This document shows positions 12,178 through 26,462 of a stretch of DNA of 64,000 nucleotides, one piece after another. A model generated the notes under the pieces. That model saw only the letters and a list, made by a program, of their open reading frames with translations, did not search any database and was not told where the DNA came from. Position 1 is the stretch's first letter. Every line of letters begins with the position of its first letter. Source of the stretch: Plotosus lineatus (Eukaryota > Chordata > Actinopteri > Siluriformes > Plotosidae); NCBI GenBank assembly GCA_024760905.1, contig CM045737.1, positions 10,064,726 through 10,128,725 of the forward strand, given 5' to 3'. The translations under genes were made by a program, and so were the position numbers.

Positions 12178-14206
12178 TACACACTTTTTCTCTCTCTCTC
12201 TCACACACACACGCATACTCTCTTTCTCTCTCTCTCTCACACACACACACACGCATACTCTCTTTCTCTCTCTCTCTCTATCTCTCTCATTCTCTCTCAC
12301 ACACACACACACACATTCTCTTTAAGGTGTGGCTCATGGTTCACAAAGCAGTTGTTTGGCAAAAGGAAAAATTTTGCAGGTCATCACATTTACAGCATTT
12401 TATAGATGCTCTTATCTATCTTTTTTTAATACAAATAAGCAATTTAAGGTCAAGGGCCTTTCTCAAGGGCCCAACTGTGGTGATAGTGGGGATTGAGTAC
12501 CTGACCTTTGGATTAGCAACCCATTGCCTTATCCACTAAGTCACCACTGCTCTATAAATGTCCCGTCATTAGATATTTACAGCATTTGGTGGGGTTAGTA
12601 TTGCCTTGATCAATGGCCCAACAGTGAGGATCGACCCGCTGACCTTCGAATCAGTAACCCATCACCGTGTCCACCAAGCCACCTCTGGCCATAGCACATA
12701 AAACAGTCGACAGAATGTGAAGCGTCCATGTCACTTGGAGCCTCATTGCTTATAATGTTTCTTTATAATGTCTGATGCTTTATTTCACACTTGGATGAAG
12801 ACCAAGAATTCCACAACGAGTCCAGAGGTTTTCAGAGAATGCAGCGGGGATGTGGTTAACATGAAATGATGTGCAGTTTTCAACTTCATTCTTCATCTTT
12901 ATTACGACCATGCCAGAGCCTCACTGTATCTGACATGTCCCCACAAATTTCTTACCTCTTACATAATCATACATGCAAAACATCCCATGCATCCTTAAAG
13001 CAACCAATCAGATCGCGTCATGTGCTCATCACATTCTCACTGTGTATTTCCAGTCTTATTAATAATGCTCCATGTGCCACGCCTATTAAATTGTTCTGCG
13101 AGTTCTTGTGTCTCCAGCTACATTCAACACTTATACACCACACGTGCACCAAACCATTCCCTACTACATTTTAGTTCTGCTGTTCTAGCGTCTTATTACA
13201 CTCTTCATTCTTCCTGCTTCCTCTTAATTTGTTTAACATGCCCAGATTTTGAACAGGTCCTTCATATCCGAGGAGCCTAGACCACATATTATTAGGTCTT
13301 AGCATGTTGTACAAATTCCGTGTTTCTAGTGTTCTAGTGCCCGCCCTGTGAACAATAAAGCGCACCTGTTTTCATAGATGAAACGGGGAAATCATAGTCA
13401 CTGTAATAGAGATGCGAAGAAACATGGAAATCAAACTAAAGCTGGAACTGGTGGAGCACTAGAGCCAGAGAGATCACGGGGAATAGGGGCAGTCTTCTAG
13501 CACCGGGAAGGGTGCTGCTAGTCTTTATAGCTTGTGATTAAATGGAATCAGGTGTGTTTGTTTAGCACTTTACCCTGCGTGTGGCAGCCAGGCTCCTCTC
13601 CAACACGCATTTCAACGCACAACTCTTTTGTGAGAGACCATAACACACTAAAAATCCACAGTGCAGTTAAAGAGTCTCTCACAACACAGACCATAATATA
13701 GTGCACTGTATTCAATAATTTTTTCACTTAATTTGCGGACCTATGGTATGAGTTACAGTACTGTTACCTTCTGTTCAAAAGATGATGGAACGAATTAAGA
13801 TCATTTACATTATTTATAATGGGAAAAGCGGATTTGGAATCCAAACAAATTGGAATCCGAACAGCCGTCTGGAACGGATTAGGTTCGAGTACCGAGGCCT
13901 CACTGTACATTGTTGCATCGGTGTGTGCATATGCATCTGCGTGCGCGTGCCCGCGTATGTATGTGTCTTCTTCTTCTCATGCAATACCATCTATAGGTGT
14001 GTGTATTTATATTTTGTTTACATCTTATGTTATTTTTAATGTTTAATTGTTATTATAAGCATTTATAGCATTGAATATGTATTATTGATATTATATAAAC
14101 ATATACATGGCCATGTATATGTCAGTCGGGAGGTGTGGTGGTGATCCTACTTTCGATGTTCGCATGGGGATCTCAGCCCCAATTATCCATGAAAAGTGAG
14201 GTTTCC

Positions 14207-14263
<57 letters not shown>

Positions 14264-15903
14264 GAAAAAATGAAGAAAAGTGAACACCAAAAATTAGATT
14301 TTTACACAGTCAGATAGAGGAGACTCAAAGCTGCAAAATGCAGCCAAAACACCTTGAAAACTGAGTGAGCTGTGCCATTTCTTGTGTCAGCAATCAACTA
14401 AAAATTTCAAAAGTCTTTTTTGAGAAAAATGAGCACAAAGATTGCACTTCTTTCAAGATCATTAGTCCTTAGCAACCAGACATTTTTATGCACGTCAGCC
14501 ATATAAACTTATAGAAAACATGTCTAGGAAGAGTTTTAGGAAGAGATGATAAGAGAAATCATCTTCATTTTAATCTGACACGCCCTTTTTAAACCCATCA
14601 GTCACCGTGGTAACCCCCAAAAATGAACAAAAAATGACTTTTTTTTCATTTCTGTTTATTCCAATAAGATCAGTATGTCTCTTTTTGACCATTATATAAA
14701 GATTCAAATGCCTTCAAATGATACTGATTGAAAAAAAAAAAAAACACTGTCAGTGTTCACACATCACACCGGACACTTTTCTCCAGCCATTCCAACCTGC
14801 CTGCACGCACTTCTTCACCTCTTTTCTACACTCTCCATTGCTCTGGATTGTTGAGCCTAAGTACTTAAAATCCTCCACCTTCTTTATCTCTGCCCCCTGT
14901 AACCTCACCGTTCCTCTTGGGTCCTTGTCGTTCACACACATGTATTCTGTCTTACTGAGACTAACCTTCATTCGTCTCCTTTCCAGGGCATACCTCCACC
15001 TCTCTAGATTTTCCTCCACTTGTTCTCTGCTCTCACTACAGATCACGATGTCATCTGCAAACATCATAGTCCATGGAGATTCTTGTCTAACCTCGTCTGT
15101 CAGCCTGTCCATCACCATAGCAAACAAGAAGGGGCTGAGAGCTGACCCTTGATGCAGTCCCACCTCCACCATGAACTTTTCTGTCACACCGACAGCACAC
15201 CTCACCACTGTCTTACATCTCTCATACATGTCCTGCACCACTCTAACATACTTCTCTGTCACTCCAGACTTCCTCATACAATACCACAGTTCTTCTCTCG
15301 GCACCCTGTCATATGCTTTCTCCAGATCCACAAAGGCACAATGCAGCTCCTTCTGACCTTCTCTGTACTTCTCTATTAACATCCTCAAAGCAAACACTGC
15401 ATCTGTGGTGCTCTTTCTTGGCCTGAAACCAAACTGTTGTTCACAAATGCTGACCTCTGCCCTTAGACAAGCTTCCACTATTCTTTCCCATAACTTAATT
15501 GTATGGCTCATCATCTTTATCCCTCTGTAGTTGCCAATATATTTATACACACACACAGTGTTCCCTTGCTACTTTGTGCTTCAATTTCTGTGGCTCCAGT
15601 GCATCGTTGGTTTTTCAAAAAATTCACCGAATTGAAAAATGGGGAAAAGGTACATCTGTGTGTGCGTGCGTCTGTATATGTGTGTTTATATTTTATTGAC
15701 ATCTTATGCATTATTTTTAAATGTTTGTCATTATAAGCGTTTATAGAGTTGAATATGTATTTATTGATATTATACACACATATACATGTACCATGTACGT
15801 ATACGTCAGTAAGGGGAGGTAGTTGATCCTACTTCGAGAAAATCGGCTGTCACGGGGGTGTGTGTTTCTCGGTCCCCATTAACCGCAGAAAGTGAGGGAT
15901 TCA

Positions 15904-15965
<62 letters not shown>

Positions 15966-15969
15966 CGCG

Positions 15970-16016
<47 letters not shown>

Positions 16017-16858
16017 CCAGTGCGGCTAACTGGGTTATCAAAGGCGTGCCATGTCTCTCACTGTCTATAGTGTGAGGCATCTAAAAGAACCATTGCTTAC
16101 TTTTGTAAAGAGTAGCTGCAAAGCTGTCAGTGTCTTTCTGTCCCTTGCTAAAGGGTTGTGACAGGAGGGGCAGCCAACTTAAAAACCTGTGCCAAATCAA
16201 ATGTGCAAATCAGATGATTCGCTGTAGCGACTCTTGAGAAAAGGGAAAAAGCCGAAAAGGAAGAAAGAAACTATATATACATACAGTCTGCCCCCTTCTT
16301 ACGAAAACCCCTGAATACGAAAAATCCAGTATACGAAAAACATTTTCCTAAATTTTTGTCCTCTGTATACGAAACAACTTCTTATGAAAAGAGCCAAATG
16401 TGCCATTCAAACATTAAAACACGCCATTCAAACGATGTGCGAGTTCCTCTCTCATTGGCTGTCTTCCAACATCCCACCCCACTGGTTCCCATTGGCTTGG
16501 AGGTATGACGCTGTCGTTCCAACTTCGTTCAAGTTTGTTTGAACTGTGTTCATATTTGTGTGTCATTACAACTTCATGTTATGGCTCAGGCTTTTAACGT
16601 TCCATAAACATTTGTAAGATTATAACTCTGCTCAGAAGACATGGTCAACACACGCACGCACACACGCATGCATGTGTGATTCCCGGTGCCATGGTCATTG
16701 TAAGATTATAACTCTGCTCAGAAGACATGGTCAACACGCGCACACACAGACACACACACACGCACACACACACGCACGCACGCATGTGTGATTCCCGGTG
16801 CCATGGTCATTGTAAGATTATAACTCTGCTAAGAAGACATGGTCAACACATGCGCGGG

Positions 16859-16907
<49 letters not shown>

Positions 16908-17153
16908 AAGTGTGATTCCCAATGCCATGGTCATTGTAAGATTATATCACTGCCAAGAAGACATGGTCACACGAAGTAAGTACCTTAAAAGGTCTGCTTT
17001 TATAATTTTTAAAGGGTAGTCTTTGCAGCCTTGGAACGAATCACCCGTTTTACATGTAAAATGTGCCTCTACTTTCGAAAACCTAAAAAGGGGCTGGACC
17101 GGATTAATTTCGTAAGAAGGAGGGGGCGACTGTGTGTGTGTGTGTGTGTATGG

Positions 17154-17204
<51 letters not shown>

Positions 17205-17638
17205 TGTGTATAAAATATGTATACAGTTGTACCTCACCTTACTAACTTATTCCGTTCCAGAAGTGGTTTTGTCACCTGGATTTTTTTGTAAGTTGAACCG
17301 CATTTTACATGTAAAAGGCCTGATTCGTTCCAAGGCCCCCATTACCACCCCCTAAACCCTTTCAAAATGATAAAAGTACAGTCGGCCCCCCAATTTACAA
17401 AATTAATCCGTCCCAGAGCCATTTTCGTATAGCGTTGATTTCGTAAGTATGGGTCGCATCTTACATGTTAAACGCCTAATTCGTTCCAAGGCTTCAGTCT
17501 TTGAACCAGATAAATCCTTTAAAAATGATAAAAGTACACCAATTTTGTATGAAATATGTGTTAAAAGTAAAAGAAAATTATTTATTAAACCATTTTATTC
17601 CCATATTAATTAATTAAACCATTATTAAACATTTTTAT

Positions 17639-17680
<42 letters not shown>

Positions 17681-19750
17681 CTCTCTCTCTCTCACTCTCT
17701 CTCTTTTTCTCTCTCTATCTCCTTCTCTCTCGCACGCGCTGCGGGCCACGCCCACAAGACGTGGAATTCAAAGCGCATTCCCTGCTTGACAAACTCAACT
17801 TTAATTTGATTCCTTGAGGTATCTGGATTCCAGATGAACTCAAATGCACCCACATTTATTAAACATTTACTGAATTAAAACAACTTAAAAAACTAAAGCG
17901 TGAAGCTTCCTTCTGTCTCTATCTGGGACGCCAGCGGAGCGGGATGTCGAGCGACAGCCAATGAGAGAGCAACTGGCACGTGAATTTTGAATTTCTTTTC
18001 GTAAGAGAGGGTTGTTTTGTATTTCGGGGACAGAAACTCAAGAAAATGTTTTTCGTAATCCGAGGATTTCGTATATGTCGGTGGTGGGTGATCCTACTTC
18101 GCGGATTTCGATGGTCGTGTGAGGATCTCGGTCCCAGGCCCTTGACTATTTGCGGTCTTGCATTCACTCCCCCACATATTCGTGGAATGCCGAGTCACAG
18201 TCACATGATTCAAATTCAGCCAATGGCTGTTCTCCCTCCTGCTAATTGGTTGAGATGATGTATACCCCCTTCTTTCCTTATTCGCGCACACTTTGTGTGT
18301 GTGTGTGTGTGTGTGTGTTTTTTTAAATACTGTTAAGTTCCATCATGCCATGCAAATGCTGTGCACCATCTCAGGCTTCTTGTAAGGCGCTGAAGTGCCT
18401 GAAAAAGGTAATGACGCTGCATGAAAAAGTAGAACTGCTTGATATGATTCAGGAAAGACAAAGTTATGCTGCAGTAGGGTGCCATTATAAAGTGAATGAA
18501 AGCACAGTCTGCTCCATAAAGAAAAATGAGAAGGCAATCAGAGCTAGTGTAGCATCAAGTTTTTGTGCGTATTTTCTCTTCCTACTTCTTAATGTAGCGC
18601 ACAGTCGACTCATTAATGACGTAATGGCGAGCCACAGACGCAAACCTTCACCCTTCTTTTAATAAATCGAGAAGCTGCACTTTCTCACTCACTGTCATCC
18701 TTTTCTTTTTCGGTTCACTAGATGATCTTCCTGTGATGCCGGGAGCATATCAGTCGGAGCCAAAAATGCAGGAGACCAAGTACAATGAAACAAAGACTCT
18801 CATTGAGCTCAGGGGAAGCATCGGGGTGCGGGAAAATCGTGTTCACCGTAGTGGTGAGGGAAAACCAGTGTCGAGCACGGAGCTCCTCTAGCGCGCTGTT
18901 GGCTGAGTCAATTCAGGTGCATTCTCCGGATTTTGCCTGCGGGTAACAGCCACGCCCCTCACCAGCGCATGCAGAGAGAGATAAACGCTGCCAACTAGCA
19001 CAGACCATAAGTCTTCCTGGGCGTTTTGGGGTCGTTTTCAAGGCCTTAGCATGTACAACAGTACTGAGGAGCACAAAGAGAGAAAACCTTAGGCGCTTGG
19101 CTGGAGAACTGCTGATACGTAGCGTCGACGAACTAACAATGCGGCTCGAACACAAAGACAGGAAGCCCCATGTGTTGGATGCTGTGAAATATAATCTCGA
19201 CCAATCAGCTTGCTGGATTCACAGCCAATCAGAGAACACTCAAGTCAAGCAGGAGAACAGAGCATGTTGGGTCGCGTAGTTGAATGTCGTGCGCATGAAT
19301 TTTGAATACTGTACTGTGATCTATTTTTTTTAATTTCCCGATGGGAAATCCGCGATATTGCGGGGACACGAAGTAGGAAGCGCGAAGTGGTGGGGGATTA
19401 CTGTAATTCGAGTTATTGTTGTCATTATTATTATTATTATTATTAATAAGTTATTTAATTATGTAATTTAGATTTCACAGTGAAAGGTCATATTGCTCTA
19501 AAAATTCTACAGAATCTTGCCTCATGTATTATGTATTTCTTACACTGGTGAGAGATTTTCAAGCCTTTTTTTTTTCAGGATAACTTTCCTGTGTATGAGC
19601 TGGACATCACCCTCCACATTAACTCCACAATCCTCTCCATGAAGTCTCCTCTCAGACACCCAACCCCTTCAAAAACCCTAAACAGCATTCCTGTCGCCTT
19701 ACCTCACTGCAGTATTCTGGCAAGAGAAGATCTGTGTTCTCTTCACATTT

Positions 19751-19819
<69 letters not shown>

Positions 19820-22800
19820 CCCCTTCTTCTCTTTGCCTGTCCATCATGTTTTTTCTCTCTCTCGTTCCATCTTTCCATCTCTGTCTTCACCCCCCAGCTG
19901 TGCTCGATATTGTCCGTCTGCTCTGATAAGCCTGTCCACTAGTAATCCTGTATGATTTAAAAGCATATTTTCTAGTACTCAGAGTCTTAATGCATTTTCC
20001 TTCAACTTAAAAACTATGTGAAGTTGGCGTATTTCAAGTATATAACAGATGTATTTATGGAAATGAGAATTTATCTATGCATTGATGAATAGTGTGAGCT
20101 GAAACATCAGTGATGTTTATTCGTCAGTGTAAAGGTCACAGTCAGTGCAAACTCTTTACTTATTATTAAAATATGTATAATTAATTTGATATCAAATATT
20201 TAATTTTAAATTATTTGAAGGCGTTATAATGACGCAGAAGTGTACGGTACATTGTAATGGTGCAGATCTTTGTATGATTTATTTATTTATATTTTTACCT
20301 TGACTGCAGTGCCCTTCTTCATAATTGGCATCTCCAGTAAAGATTAGGTGAAAGTGTACCTATTAGAGAAGAGCTTCATCTCATACTGGGATCCAACCCT
20401 TTAATTGAAATACATTTATTCAAAGAAAAGCAAATCCCTCATAAAGCAATACTTTTCACACTTATCCTGCAGTTATTTATATGGTCTTGCAATAAATGCT
20501 TTATATTAAAAAACTCATTTGCAAAAAAAAAAGGCATGGAATCTTCTCCTATAACATCTTCCAGGATTTGCAATAACAGAGCAGAACATCTGAGACCATT
20601 ACTTCTTGCTCTTTACTTGATTCTCTTGTCAGATCACCATTTTTATGTTGATTTGGACATATGGTTTGAATCATTGTGCCGCTGGAAGTCCCAGTGATGA
20701 CGCAGTTTTAGTTTCTTGCCAAAAGGAAGCCAGGTTTGGATTTAAAATTTCCCGTGATGCCATATATCCTAAGAATGATTTGAAGTTTTTGAAAAATGAA
20801 AAACATCCCCACAACATCACCGAACCGCCACCATTTGGATTATTTTATGTTATTACAGGGATCCCTCGCTACTTCGCTCTTTAATTCATGCGGGTTCAGT
20901 GCATCGTGGGTTTTCTTTTTTTAAATATTCACCGAATTAAAAAATAAGAAAATTAAGGAAGAATAGGGGAAACAGTTAAGAAGAATGCCAGGAAAAAAAG
21001 CCAATTATCAAAAAAAAAAAGGCCAAACAAACAAAAACAGAAAACAACCTAAAACCTCCCAACAAAACTACAGTAAAACCTCCGCTGACGAACGCTTAAG
21101 CTCACGAACTTTTCACCTCAAGAACATTAAATTTGCGAGCATATAGTCTCTGCTGACGAACTAGTTTTCGGCGGACGAATCAAACCACGCGGTCGAACAG
21201 CGCCACGGTGGCGGCCACGAGAAGCTGACGCACGCTCATGGCGTCACAGTTCGTCACACCCCTTTCTTTGAATGCGGAAGTGGTTTGTGTTTGATAGACA
21301 TTTTGGACCATATTGAGTGTACTTTTGCTATTATGGGACCGAAAAAGACCCCACCACAGGCGGAGATCATTGAAAAACACGAACGAGGTGTGCGTTTGTG
21401 TGACTCAGCGTCCCAGTACCAGTACGCTAAGTCTACCATTGCTCCCATCCTTAAGAACAAGGAAGCTATTAAGGGTGTGTGTGTGGCTAAGGGTGTTTCC
21501 AAACAGTAGGCGTTTCCAAACACTCATTCCAAACAGTAAGTCCCTCCCTCCCTCCTCCTCCCACTCCATTCCATCAAGCCATCAACTACCATCACAAAGG
21601 TAAATAAAACCACTTTATTATACAGTACAGTTTATTTCTTTAATTACAATACAATAGCACATTTATTATACATAAAATAAGGTATATTTTTGTGTAGTTT
21701 TAAGGCTTATTTAGTAGAAAATTATGTTTTATGGGGACCTGGGAACGGATTATTCTCATTTTAATGGTTTCTTATGGGAAATAAATGTTCGGAAGACGAA
21801 CTTTTCGCCTTACACACACTTTCTGGGAACCAATTATGTTCGTGACCAGAGGTATCACTGTACTACCATTTTTATGAGGTTCGCCGCTAAGTGTAATAAT
21901 GTAAACAAAGTCCGATATGCTGCAGAATCATTTCGGGGTTTTTTCTTCGCTTATTCATTCCAATACGAAAGCGACTTACATGTGTATAATAAGTGATTGT
22001 ATTTGATAAAAACGATTTTAGCGAGCAAAAAGAAACAAGGTTAGTCTATCAGAAGGAACAGAAAGAGAAAGCACAGCGGAGAGATAAAAAGAAGGAAAGA
22101 ACAGCCGAGCTCCTGTCGCTCGCAAACAAGATTAAGCTTCAGAAGTAAAACAACAAGAACCAGATTTGTACGTGGTGTAAATATTGAACAGAGAAGTTGT
22201 TGTAAATAAACTGTTTTTCTCAAAGACACAAATTTTAAGAGCGGTCCCTTCATCTCGAAAGTTTAGAAGGAAAGATGATTGAATTTTGAAATTTAAACAT
22301 TTGTAATTGATTTAAAAACACTGTCATCATCATTTTCTGTAACCGCTTCATCCTAATTAGGGTCGCGGGGAGGCTGGTGCCCATCCCAGCCAACTCAGGG
22401 CGAGGGCAGAGTACACCCTGGACAGCTCGCCAGGCCATCGCAGTTTAAAAACACTGTAGGAACATGTAACAGAATCTGCACATCTGCTTTTTCTACAGAC
22501 CTGTGATACCGCAACGCCATTCCTTTTTCAAATACTTTCACCTTTCAAACCCTCCAAAAGTTATGAAATTACTCATCTTTTGGAGAAATAATTATGATAT
22601 ATGTTAGATATTTCTCGGTTCTTTTTATTAGTACTTTAATTATTGTATAAATAATTAAGTATTAACTTTGATTGAACATGGAAATTGTGGAAGAGTATGA
22701 GAATAAAGAATACACATGTAAAGTATCATTATATCAGTGGCTACTTACAACCAGTGGTTCTTAACCTTGTTGGCGGTACCGAACCCCACCAGTTTCATAT

Positions 22801-24310
22801 GCACATTCACCGAACCCTTCATCAGTGAAAAATAAAAAAATATGATTTTTTTTTTACAAATTCAAGACACAGGTACTGTTGTGTTCTTGTATTCCCCATA
22901 TCCATGCAGTTTCACGAAGTGTTCCTTTAGTTTTGCCGGTGCGAGACTAGAGTTGCTCAACTTGGCATTGCAAATCATTCAGATAGGACGCCGAGTCCCA
23001 TCACGTTCCATGATGCATGTGACTCCATGTTCGTCCGACCAATTTCTTTTTTTGCTCGACATAGTTCGTATGGATTAAAATATTCCGAAAAAAATCTCAC
23101 GACTTCACACATTGACTACTGAGCGCGCTAAATTCCCCACGGCACTGATTGGCCAAGCAATGTGATGTGATCATCTGCAGCCAGTGATGGCCAAGCGGGA
23201 CGTGTCATCACTAATTGACATGATGAGTCAGGTGTGTCTTGACCTCCGTGGCAGAGGCTCCGCCGAACCCCTGAGACTGACTCACCGAACCCCTAGGGTT
23301 CGATCGAACCCAGGTTAGGAACCACTGCTTACAACTCTTAAGAGATTTGTGATTTGTGATGTGATTTATTCTAAAAAAGTGAATTCTTCAAGATCATTAT
23401 GAAAGTTCCAAAGCTTATTTTTAAAAGCGTGTAATGCCACCGTTTAGTATTCCATTTTTCAAATTTTTTGTAACACAGCGCCCCCTGTTCTGCTTTTTTT
23501 TATGCATGGCCAATCTCATGCCTGTCAATTGTTATTATAAGCATTTATAGAGTTGAATATGTATTTCTTGATATTATGTGCACATATACAGTCGGCCCCC
23601 AACTTACGAAACCCCCGGTTTACGAAAAACATTTTCCTGGTTTTCCGTCCCCGAGATACGACACAACCCCCATCTTACGAAAAGAAATTCAAATTTCAAA
23701 CGCGCCAATCAAAATTTCACACGAAGCGTGAGTTGCTCTCTCATTGGCTGTCTCTCAACATCCCGCCCCACTGGCCTCCCAGATAGAGACAGAAGGACGC
23801 TTCACGCTTTAGTCTTTATTTTTTTTAAGTTGTTTTAATTCAGTAAATGTTTAATAAATGTGGGTGCATTTGAGCTCATCTTGAATTCCGATCCCTCAAG
23901 GAATCAAATTAAAGTTGAGTTTGTCAAGCAGGGAATGCGCTTTGAATTAACGTCTTGTGGGCGTGGCCCACAGCGTGCGGCGACAGAGGGAGAGAGAGAG
24001 AATAACGCTTTAGTTTTTCGTTTAGTTTTTTAAGTTGTTTTAATTCAGTAAATGGTCAAGCAGGGAATGCACTTTGAATTCACGTCTTGTGGGCGTGGCC
24101 CGCACGAGAGAGAGAGAGAGAGAGAGAGAGAATAACCCTTTAGTTTTCAGTTTTTAAAGTTGTTTAATTCAGTAAATGTTTAATAAATGTGGGCGGATTT
24201 GATCTGATCTGGAATCCCGATCCCTCAAGGAATCAAATTAAAGTTTGTCAAGCAGGGAATGCGCTTTGAATTCACGTCTTGTGGGCGTGGCCCGCAGTGC
24301 CTGCGCTCGC

Positions 24311-24345
<35 letters not shown>

Positions 24346-25707
24346 GTGTGTGTGTTAATAAAAAATGTTTAATAATGGTTTAATTAATAAATATGTTAAT
24401 AAAATGGTTTAATATGTTAATAAAATGTTTAAATGGTTTAATAAATAATTTTCTTTTACTTTTAACACACATTTCATACAATATTGTTGTACTTTTATCA
24501 TTTTTAAAGGGTTCATGGGGTTTATCCAGTCCAAAGACTGGAACCTTGGAACGAATTAGGCTTTAACGTGTAAGATGCGACCCCTACTTACGAAATCCCC
24601 ACAATACGAAAATGGCTCCGGAACGGATTAATTCCGTAAATTGGGGTCCGACTGTACACTGGGGTCGATCCTACTTCGCGGAATTCGATGGTTGCGGGGG
24701 GGGTCTCAGTCCCAATTAACCACGGAAAGTGAGGGATCCCTGTATAGACATCCCTTTCTTTCTGCCTGACCCACCTTGAGTGTTTATTTCATCACAGCGT
24801 GGAAACCAATCCCGGTTTGTAGTAGCATTTCTCAAGCTCCCTCGGGACATACATTTGTGTTCAACTCAAGAAAAGCTCTGGGAATTTTTTGTTTGCTTGT
24901 TTTTTTTGGGCAGTCCTTTCAAATACTCTCTCAGCGTGGAATGGGGTTTTGATGGTGCTTCTTTTCTGCAGGCACGTAATGCGCAACAGTTTTATGTACC
25001 AAAATTTTTCTCTCTGACTTTTCGGGCTGCCTGGTGTTCAGTCTGCACTTGGTTGTGATACATGTTCGTAAGAATCAATTCCGCCACACAGAGCAAATTT
25101 CTGAAAGTATCTCTGCGGTGCCGGCCGGTGAAGATGAAAGTAATTAGAGCTATTGCATCAGCCTGCATCCTTTGTCATGGTAAACTGTTTGTGTGTGACT
25201 TCCATTCTGGGAACGTGGTGTTTTAATCAGGGGCAACGCCTAGTCATGTGACCATATTGAAGTCGACGTATAGTTTTATATCCATTGCTTGCTATTTCAT
25301 TCATTAATCTTGGGCTTACTGATGGTAATGGATGACAGCGATTTTACATATGATTGACCTCATGTTTGGACAAAGACACCAACAGTGTGCCTGGAGACCG
25401 ATGTCATTAAACCCCATCCATAGCAAATTTGTCATGAGAATGATTTCTGTTTGACTGAAGGTAAACTCGTTCTCCAGTTCCTTGAAATGGAAAATTTGAG
25501 TCAGTGTACAGAATGTTGATTTTATACTATCAGTTTGCGTATTCTCTTCGAATGTGCCAATGATTCTGGAGTTGACTGAAGCCTAAAGCCCTCGTTGTGC
25601 CTGCAAAGCCAATTGGCTGCAGTGCAATTTAAACAATGAATGGAAAACGAAGAATTTAATTTCTACAAAACAGCAGGCAGATTTTCTGAATCGAGGAGGG
25701 AAAAAAA

Positions 25708-25769
<62 letters not shown>

Positions 25770-26118
25770 GCTATAAGGCGCTGTCAGTATTCTCTGTATC
25801 TCGCCACCCCCCACATACCTTCATTGTCCGCAACACAAACACCATCAGTGTTGTGCTGGATCTTTATCAATTCCACTGTCACTTCTTCACCAGTCCACCA
25901 AATGTTCACGCCATCACAAGACAAGCTTTATGATTATTCTGCGGTGTAGTTATGCTGCTCACATACAGGAGCCCATACTGACCGGAAGTGTGAGGTCAAT
26001 TCTACAGCGGATCTGTTAGCAGTGACGGGACAGCTCAGACAAAAGCAGCAACTATGTTTTCAGTTTATTTATTTGAGGACTAATCTGTGTTCAGAAGCTG
26101 CGCTGTGTGTGTGTGTGC

Positions 26119-26162
<44 letters not shown>

Positions 26163-26427
26163 TCCTGTGAGTCAGCAGGAGATTGTGTTATGGCTGTCCT
26201 CTCCTTGTCAGAGATATCCTCCTGTGTTCCAGCTCATTTCCTCTTCTGACCTGTCTGAGACTGACAGACGGAATAAATGCCAGCGTCCCGCCACTCATTA
26301 AACCTGGAGATTGGGAAACGGTCGAGTGTTTCTGTTTCCAGTGAGACACATAACTGAAATGGATTATATTTGTGTTTGATGATTATCAGATGTGGGATGT
26401 ACTGTCTGATTTCACTTCGTTCATTAT

Positions 26428-26462
<35 letters not shown>

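Noticed and set aside
14750..15556. 268-codon frame as a host gene
   Set aside because: It is reverse transcriptase of an RTE LINE, truncated at both ends.
19579..19750. Open stretch after a strong TTTTTCAG acceptor ([16 protein letters not shown])
   Set aside because: No donor before the CT array, and RALGPS2 exons on either side already join exactly as in the family.
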